Virus record (IMG/VR): IMGVR_UViG_3300028025_005515
Location: 1-31,556 of that record
Source of the DNA: a virus
Reading direction: 5' to 3' (one strand)
Length of the DNA: 31,556 bases
Positions 26,219-31,556 of the stretch are shown piece by piece. A model generated the notes under the pieces. It was given only the letters and a program-made list of their open reading frames with translations. It did no database searches and was not told the DNA's origin. How positions within the stretch are numbered: position 1 is the stretch's first letter; each line of letters opens with the position of its first letter. Position numbers and translations under genes: made by a program.

Positions 26219-28636
26219 TTAAGATGAACAACCAAAACATTCGAAAGGTGAATCTGTTGGTTTGTTTGTTATTACTTCAACGTGTGGTAATGTTGGTGTA
26301 ACTTTTGGTTTTTCTATTTTTGATATATCTACCGCTAAATGTTTTGCACCAGTTGATATTGCTTTAGTTCTAACATAGTAACAAAGTGTCTTCAATCCTT
26401 TTTGCCAAGCGTGGAAGTGTGACGATGTTACTTTAGATAAAGTTGGGTTACCCATATAGATATTCATTGATTGTGATTGGTCAATAAATGGAGCTCTATC
26501 TGCTGCCATATCAATCAATTCTCTCTGTGAAATTTCCCAAATGGTTTTGTATTTCTTAATCAAATGTTCAATTCTTTTAACCTTTTGGTTGTATTTCTTG
26601 TCTTCCTTATCTAAATAGTTGTTGAAGTTAATGTTTTGAATTGAACCTTCATTCAATATAATCTCGTTTTTCAAATCTTCACCCCAAATTCCAAGTTTCT
26701 CAAAGTCAGCAATTAGATATTTGTTTACAATCATAATCTCACCACCAACTACTCTTCTATTAAAGATTGCTGAGTGTGCTGGTTCAGTCATTTCATAAGA
26801 ACCTGTTATCTTAGCCGAACTCGCAACTGGCATCTGAGCAGTGAACAATGAGTTACAAATACCATATTTCATAACATTTTCTTTCAAATCATTCCAATCC
26901 CATCTTCCTGATAAATCAGATTCGGATAATCCCCACATATCAAATTGGAAGATACCTTTTGACATTGGTGAACCTTCAAAGAAATCATATTTTGGATATT
27001 CACCATCGTGAGTTAATTTATTACTTTCGCTAATTGCCGCATAATAAATTGTTTCAAATATTTCTTTGTTTAACTTCTTTGCTTCTTCAGAGGTAAACTC
27101 ATAATCCATTAGATAAAATACATCAGCCAAACCTTGTGTTCCAATTGCAATTGCTCTTTGTTCTTTACCACCTTTTTCACCTTTACTTGTTGAGTAATTG
27201 TTGATATTAACAACTTTGTTCAAAGCTCTAACTACTTTACAAGTTTCATTATAAAGTCCCTCAAAATCGAATTGTCCATCGTGAACAAAGTTCTTTAATA
27301 CCATTGAAGATAGGGTACAAATAGCAGTTGTTGTTTCATCAGTATATTGGTAAATCTCATTACAAAGATTTGATTGTTTGATTACCCCAATGTTTTGATG
27401 ATTTGTTTTTCTGTTTGCACTATCTTTAGAACAAAGATATGGTACACCAGTTTCAATTTGAGATTCAATTACTTTATTCCAAATATCTTGAGCTTTAACT
27501 TTTTTACCTAATCCAAGATTAACTGCTTGTTCATATACAGATTCATATTCATCACCGAAACATTCTTGTAATGGTTTCAATCCCGACTTCTTAATATCAT
27601 TAGGACAGAATAAATACCAATCACCATTTTCTTTAACGGCTCTCATAAAGTTATCAGGTATCCATAGAGCTGTGAATAAGTCACGAGCTCTTAATTCTTC
27701 AGCACCTGTATTCTTTTTGATTTCTAATAAATCTATGATGTCTTTGTGCCAAGGTTCAAGATATATTGCCGCAGAACCTGGTCTTCTACCTTGTTGATTG
27801 AAGAATCTTAATGACTCATTTACAATCTTAAGATATTTCAACAAACCACCCGCAAATCCACCTGATGTTGATAATCTACTTTCCTTACTTCTGATATTTG
27901 ACATACAAAGTCCAATACCTGCAGCATCGGCTGAATAGGTTGAGATATCATTCATAGTTGACAATAACCCCTCTCTTGAGTCATCATTATTATAATGTAA
28001 CACACAAGATGCTAACTGAGGTATCTTTGTACCTGAATTAATCATAATTGGTGTTGCAGGAGAAATAAGTTGAGTTGATAATGATTTGTAGTATTCAACC
28101 GCTTCTTCAAAGGATTTTGTAACCCATAGAGCAACCCTCATATACATATGTTGAGGTCTTTCAATTGTAACACCTTGTGGTGTTTTCAATAGATACATCT
28201 CATATAATGAACGCCAAGCGAAATAATCAAAGTTGTAATCATTTTCGTGATTGATAACTTCATCAATATTACTTGCACCATAACTTTCAATCGTTTTCAT
28301 CAACTCGTCATTTACAATACCTACAGAATGTAATGTATTCATTGTATTTGAGAAACTTCCATCAGTTTCTTTGTGATAAGATGATATAGCGATTTGAGAT
28401 GCCAATCTTGAATAATCGTGATGACTTCCTGTATATGATGCGGCAATCTCATAAATCAACTTATCAAGTTGTTTTGTTGTAATAAGTCCTTCAGTAGGTA
28501 CTGAAGTGATTACTTTAATAAAAATCTCATCCGAATTAACACTGAGTCCTTTACTTGATCTCTTGATTCTATTGTAGATTTTTTGGGGGTTGAAGGCAGC
28601 TTCTTCCCCATTTCTTTTTTGAATTTTTAATGACAT
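26219..28636 (-). CDS. nrdA: Class Ia ribonucleotide reductase, large subunit
   Basis: The protein reduces ribonucleoside diphosphates to deoxyribonucleotides with the NrdB radical subunit. It has 805 residues. An N-terminal ATP-cone (about 1-90, KIQKRNGEEAAFNPQKIYNR) suggests allosteric control of activity by ATP/dATP. Catalytic residues are visible: Cys211 (QLASCVLH) and Cys440 (AICTLSS) as the redox pair; Asn423, Cys425 and Glu427 in SNLCNEI, with Cys425 as the thiyl radical site; and the radical-transfer pair Tyr753-Tyr754 (LCYYVRT). The C-terminal ECFGC (Cys800, Cys803) gives a redox pair like CxxC in eukaryotic-type R1. All expected residues are present, so the enzyme should be active. 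It starts 11 bases after nrdB; nrdB, nrdA and the helicase form one operon. Confidence 0.95.
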   Translation of the reverse strand: MSLKIQKRNGEEAAFNPQKIYNRIKRSSKGLSVNSDEIFIKVITSVPTEGLITTKQLDKLIYEIAASYTGSHHDYSRLASQIAISSYHKETDGSFSNTMNTLHSVGIVNDELMKTIESYGASNIDEVINHENDYNFDYFAWRSLYEMYLLKTPQGVTIERPQHMYMRVALWVTKSFEEAVEYYKSLSTQLISPATPIMINSGTKIPQLASCVLHYNNDDSREGLLSTMNDISTYSADAAGIGLCMSNIRSKESRLSTSGGFAGGLLKYLKIVNESLRFFNQQGRRPGSAAIYLEPWHKDIIDLLEIKKNTGAEELRARDLFTALWIPDNFMRAVKENGDWYLFCPNDIKKSGLKPLQECFGDEYESVYEQAVNLGLGKKVKAQDIWNKVIESQIETGVPYLCSKDSANRKTNHQNIGVIKQSNLCNEIYQYTDETTTAICTLSSMVLKNFVHDGQFDFEGLYNETCKVVRALNKVVNINNYSTSKGEKGGKEQRAIAIGTQGLADVFYLMDYEFTSEEAKKLNKEIFETIYYAAISESNKLTHDGEYPKYDFFEGSPMSKGIFQFDMWGLSESDLSGRWDWNDLKENVMKYGICNSLFTAQMPVASSAKITGSYEMTEPAHSAIFNRRVVGGEIMIVNKYLIADFEKLGIWGEDLKNEIILNEGSIQNINFNNYLDKEDKKYNQKVKRIEHLIKKYKTIWEISQRELIDMAADRAPFIDQSQSMNIYMGNPTLSKVTSSHFHAWQKGLKTLCYYVRTKAISTGAKHLAVDISKIEKPKVTPTLPHVEVITNKPTDSPFECFGCSS

Positions 28637-28647
28637 AATTAATTTTT

Positions 28648-29598
28648 TTAGAAGTCGTCTGTGAATGTTAGAGTTTCGTTCAATTTAGCTTTTTGATACT
28701 CCATTGTTCTTGATTCGAAGAAATTACCTTTTGTTTCAACAGCTATTTGTTCCATAAATTTGAAAGGTTGTTCTACATTAAATTGTTTTTTACATCCAAA
28801 TTTAACTAACAATCCATCAACAACAAACTCCAAGTATTGTTTCATTAGGTTTGAATTCATACCAATAAGAGATACAGGTAGAGATTCAGTGATAAATTCT
28901 TTTTCGATTTCCAAGGCTGAAAGTAGAATTTCTTTGATTCTCTTTTCACTTGGTTTATTTTCAACATGATTATTCAATAAGTGAATTGCGAAATCACAAT
29001 GTAAGTTTTCATCCTTAAAAATCAAAGAGTTAGCATTACATAATCCTTGCATTATTCCTCTTGATTTTAACCAGAATATTGAACAGAATGAACCTGAAAA
29101 GAATATACCTTCAACTGCAGCGAAAGCAACCAACCTTTCTTGGAAAGATGCTTTTTCAATCCAATCTAAAGCCCATTTAGCTTTCTTCTGAACCGCAGGT
29201 AATCTATCAATTGCATTGAAACATTCGTCTTTCTCTTTTGGATTTGAAATGTAAGTATCAATTAATAAAGAATACATTAAAGAATGGATATTTTCCATCA
29301 TTAATTGAAATCCGTAGAAAAATTTAGCTTCAGGATATTGTACTTCTCGGTAGAAGTTTTCAGCCAAGTTCTCATTTACAATACCATCAGAGGCCGCAAA
29401 GAAAGATAATACATTCTTAACAAAATACTTTTCATTGTCAGAAAGGTTTTCCCAATCTCTAATATCGTTGGTTAAATCAACCTCTTCTGCTGTCCAAAAT
29501 GCCGCTTGGTGTTGTTTATAGTATTCCCAAATATCATCGTATTGAATTGGGAATATAACAAATCTACCAGGGTTTTCCGTTAAAATCTTTTCAGTCAT
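28648..29598 (-). CDS. nrdB: Class Ia ribonucleotide reductase, small (radical) subunit
   Basis: The 316-residue protein houses the di-iron centre and the stable tyrosyl radical. Predicted iron ligands are Asp41 (FWTAEEVDL), Glu102 and His105 ([10 protein letters not shown]), Glu163 (AVEGIFFSG), and Glu197 and His200 ([10 protein letters not shown]). The radical Tyr is Tyr109. The C-terminal FTDDF tail follows the acidic FTLDADF type that docks the small subunit on the large one. Wording of the core ([44 protein letters not shown]) is close to eukaryotic-type R2 rather than E. coli NrdB. It follows the helicase with a two-base gap and precedes nrdA by 11 bases. There is no Shine-Dalgarno site; TTATG follows the upstream TAA, so translation may be coupled. 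Confidence 0.95.
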   Translation of the reverse strand: MTEKILTENPGRFVIFPIQYDDIWEYYKQHQAAFWTAEEVDLTNDIRDWENLSDNEKYFVKNVLSFFAASDGIVNENLAENFYREVQYPEAKFFYGFQLMMENIHSLMYSLLIDTYISNPKEKDECFNAIDRLPAVQKKAKWALDWIEKASFQERLVAFAAVEGIFFSGSFCSIFWLKSRGIMQGLCNANSLIFKDENLHCDFAIHLLNNHVENKPSEKRIKEILLSALEIEKEFITESLPVSLIGMNSNLMKQYLEFVVDGLLVKFGCKKQFNVEQPFKFMEQIAVETKGNFFESRTMEYQKAKLNETLTFTDDF

Positions 29599-29600
29599 AA

Positions 29601-30980
29601 TTAAATCGTGTTTTCTCTTTGTTTTCTTTTTTCTAATAAATCTTTAATTCTTTGTCTGTTGTTTTCTTCTTTTTGTTCTTCGTGTCCCAAGAATGTAACC
29701 GAAGATTCAGTATCAATTTCCAACATACTATTGTCAAACTTACAATTTTCGAAGATAATTCCATCGTCACCAATCCTTGATTTTGTAATTGCAATTGTTG
29801 CTAATTTCATTTCTTTCTGTTGTAATGTTTTAGCTATTGAAATAATAACATGTCCAACTTGGGCTTTCTTAATTGACCCACCCATTTGGTCTGTTGTTAC
29901 AACTTCAGATGAAATAGAACTTCTATTACCTTGTGTTGCAGTCCAACCTACTAAATTAAGTTCGTGACACATTGCTTCGAATCCTCTCATTACAGAACCT
30001 TCTGACTTCCATTCATCACCCAAGTTTTTTTCAGGTACAACACAGTCAATATAGTCCAACAAAACCATATCTACTTTAATACCATCAGCAATCTTCTTTC
30101 TAATAAGATTTTTGATTTGAGTCATTGTCATTGTATCAGATGGAAGTTTCTCCAAGATAAGTTGATTTGTCATTTTACTTTCAACTTCCTTAACTCTCAT
30201 CAAAACTTCTTCCTTTTTATTGGACATATCATCTGGGTGGATTTTACTCCACAATGTAAAATGTTTTCTTTGAATAACCTTGGGATTATCCTCAAAAAAT
30301 ATTTGAAGAACATTATATCCAAGGTTAAATGCGTGGTTGGCAATCTTGGTTAATATGGTTGATTTACCCACACCTGTTGGTGCTAATACAACACCGATTT
30401 CACCTTTAGCTAAACCACCTTTCAGTAATCTATCAATACCAGGGATTCCCATAGGTATTGGATGTCTATAATCCTCATTTAAAACATCATCCAAGTTGGA
30501 GAAGACATTTAACATACCATCTTCAACGACCCCAACTTGGAGTGCTTCTCGTATCATTTCTTCAAGGGCATCGTAGTTCTCGAACTCACCACCATCGATA
30601 ACCTTTTGAGCTTTTGTTATGGCTTTTTGTAACTCTTGTTGTTTACAAAACTTCAATGCTTTTTCTTGAACAAAGTCCCCACCTGATACTGGTGCCTCTT
30701 TAATTTTTCTTATAGTATCTATAACTACTTTAGCGATAGATTCTTGCTGAAATTCAGATTTTGTTATTTGTTCAAGTGTTTCAAAACTAGGAACACCATC
30801 CCATTTTTGGTTATACTCCTTAATCATTTGGATAATGATTTTGAAGTATTTGTTATCGAAATAATTGGATTCAATTACATCAACAATAGACCTTGAGAAC
30901 TCTTTATCTACTACGATTTGATTAAGTAGTTGTACTTGAAAAGAGCTTCCTAAGTAATCAAAATTTTTGTTAGATGACAT
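29601..30980 (-). CDS. gp41: Replicative DNA helicase, DnaB/gp41-like
   Basis: The 459-residue protein unwinds DNA at the replication fork as a hexamer. The N-terminal half (about 1-150) is helical. The RecA-like motor holds a Walker A motif APTGVGKST (200-208), a catalytic Glu in FFEDN (Glu230), and a Walker B strand MVLLDYID (about 305-312). It also has the QGNRSS segment (350-355) and a conserved helix [11 protein letters not shown]. This order and spacing fit DnaB-family SF4 helicases, and the length is near that of T4 gp41 (475). A basic/acidic C-terminal tail of about 25 residues ([23 protein letters not shown]) is likely helical. Primase and loader genes are not in the window. It is the third gene of the operon and sits 27 bases after the duplicated-half gene; the gap holds one TATTTAT. 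Confidence 0.9.
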   Translation of the reverse strand: MSSNKNFDYLGSSFQVQLLNQIVVDKEFSRSIVDVIESNYFDNKYFKIIIQMIKEYNQKWDGVPSFETLEQITKSEFQQESIAKVVIDTIRKIKEAPVSGGDFVQEKALKFCKQQELQKAITKAQKVIDGGEFENYDALEEMIREALQVGVVEDGMLNVFSNLDDVLNEDYRHPIPMGIPGIDRLLKGGLAKGEIGVVLAPTGVGKSTILTKIANHAFNLGYNVLQIFFEDNPKVIQRKHFTLWSKIHPDDMSNKKEEVLMRVKEVESKMTNQLILEKLPSDTMTMTQIKNLIRKKIADGIKVDMVLLDYIDCVVPEKNLGDEWKSEGSVMRGFEAMCHELNLVGWTATQGNRSSISSEVVTTDQMGGSIKKAQVGHVIISIAKTLQQKEMKLATIAITKSRIGDDGIIFENCKFDNSMLEIDTESSVTFLGHEEQKEENNRQRIKDLLEKRKQRENTI

Positions 30981-31007
30981 AAGTTTAAGTTATTGTATGA
31001 ATAAATA
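30981..31007 (-). promoter_or_regulatory. TATTTAT motif upstream of the helicase gene
   Basis: The 27-base gap contains sense TATTTAT at 31007-31001, within AATATTTATT, 20 bases before the helicase ATG. It adjoins the stop of the upstream gene. It is a candidate internal promoter or an element shared with the other gaps. Confidence 0.3.
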
Positions 31008-31460
31008 TTACACTCTGGTATTAAGTCCGAGATAATCAAATGAAAGGTCTTTTGCTGAAAATAAATTAGTCAATTCTGACAAAATACCTTTGATTGTTTG
31101 TCTGATGTCAACTGTGTATCTAACCTTTGGGGGGTAGATTTTGGCATCAAATCTTCTGTGACAAAGTAACTTATCCCCTTGTTTTAAATAAATGTTAAAA
31201 TACTCAGGACCATCGACATATGATGTATTAAGAAGATTTGGATTGTTGGTGATATCGTATTGATTTTCCAATAGATAACTAACTGCCTTCATTTTAAGTT
31301 GATAATTAAGATTATGAATCAAATCATCCATAAACTCTTTGAAATCAACTGAATTTCTTGTATCAGGATTGTAATCTCTAACATTGAAATATCTTTGAAC
31401 TATGATGTTATCATTAACCATCATTAAGAATTCCAATTTGGTGATGTCTTGTTCTCTCAT
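31008..31460 (-). CDS. Small protein with two similar halves (150 residues)
   Basis: I do not recognise the family. The protein has a clear internal duplication: residues 16-40 and 95-119 align without a gap, sharing Asp17/96, Arg23/102, Phe25/104, Tyr30/109, Pro32/111, Arg35/114 and the Val-Asp pair 38-39/117-118. Each unit runs strand, R-x-F turn, strand (V-D), then a helix (FMDDLIHNLNYQL and IKGILSELTNLF). A linker of about 30 residues joins them. There is no signal, membrane segment or enzyme motif. It precedes helicase, nrdB and nrdA, so an early role in replication or nucleotide metabolism is likely by context only. The start is the first ATG, five bases after the upstream stop. Confidence 0.7.
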   Translation of the reverse strand: MREQDITKLEFLMMVNDNIIVQRYFNVRDYNPDTRNSVDFKEFMDDLIHNLNYQLKMKAVSYLLENQYDITNNPNLLNTSYVDGPEYFNIYLKQGDKLLCHRRFDAKIYPPKVRYTVDIRQTIKGILSELTNLFSAKDLSFDYLGLNTRV

Positions 31461-31465
31461 TGTTT

Positions 31466-31556
31466 TTACTTTTTTGTTTTAAAATTGTTTTTTTCTTTTC
31501 GTGTTAGTTTTAAAAATGGTTTTACGAAGTTTACCCAAGCATCATCCCCCTTCGGT
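31466..31556 (-). CDS. C-terminal end of an unknown protein, cut by the window edge
   Basis: On the minus strand, the last 29 codons of an open frame run from the right edge to a TAA at 31466-31468. They read PKGDDAWVNFVKPF, then a basic tail LKLTRKEKNNFKTKK. The frame ends five bases before the ATG of the next gene, the tight spacing seen elsewhere in this operon, and the other two frames have early stops or look less protein-like. The rest of the gene and its function cannot be seen. The lysine-rich end is compatible with a nucleic-acid-binding protein, but this is weak evidence. Confidence 0.55.
   Translation of the reverse strand, partial: PKGDDAWVNFVKPFLKLTRKEKNNFKTKK

Noticed and set aside
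29608-29967. Open frame of 119 codons on the plus strand inside the helicase gene
   Set aside because: It is antisense to a clearly conserved helicase and its protein has no recognisable pattern. The same holds for the other short frames opposite nrdB, gp6, and the 1025- and 1765-residue genes.
1-31556. CRISPR array, diversity-generating retroelement, tRNA genes, insertion sequences
   Set aside because: No regularly spaced direct repeats, reverse transcriptase, cloverleaf-like sequence or transposase was seen. Thr-codon tracts and SprB units are protein-level repeats.

Overview
The window looks like part of the genome of a large contractile-tailed (T4-like, myovirus-type) phage. The clearest anchors are baseplate wedge proteins of the gp25 and gp6 families, a gp41-like replicative helicase, and a phage class Ia ribonucleotide reductase (NrdA/NrdB). 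A Bacteroidota host, perhaps a flavobacterium, is inferred from three things: the AT-rich sequence, the near absence of Shine-Dalgarno sites upstream of starts, and SprB-type repeats (named after the Flavobacterium gliding adhesin) in three virion-like proteins. No host gene, integrase, tRNA, CRISPR array or insertion sequence was seen.

Layout. (1) 1-8423, plus strand: the end of a virion protein whose frame is broken at a G6 run, a glycosyltransferase-like protein, two proteins with SprB-like modules, a 1076-residue fibre or appendage protein with a T4-like structural N-terminus, and a RuvC-like nuclease. (2) 8424-26139, minus strand, read from right to left: gp25, gp6, a 1765-residue protein with an internal hydrophobic block, three proteins of unknown role (613, 281 and 391 residues, the last with a PKD-like domain), a 302-residue protein, a 1025-residue gp7/P2-gpI-like wedge candidate, and a seven-repeat SprB protein. 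Three junctions overlap as TAATG, which suggests translational coupling. (3) A strong intrinsic terminator at about 26183-26212 closes the third module. (4) 26219-31556, minus strand: the end of an unknown gene, a 150-residue protein made of two similar halves, helicase, nrdB and nrdA, packed as a replication and nucleotide operon.

How it fits together. The right-hand operon supplies deoxynucleotides and unwinds DNA for replication. The middle block builds the baseplate, and the left block probably builds the host-contacting appendages. The two convergent blocks meet with no base between their stop codons at 8423/8424.

The observations most worth following are: a TATTTAT motif in the sense orientation in every intergenic gap over 20 bases; a C-terminal module shared by the two adjacent proteins at 8424-10568 and 10568-13645; membrane-like helices inside the giant baseplate-cluster protein; and threonine-rich linkers in putative surface proteins next to a glycosyltransferase.
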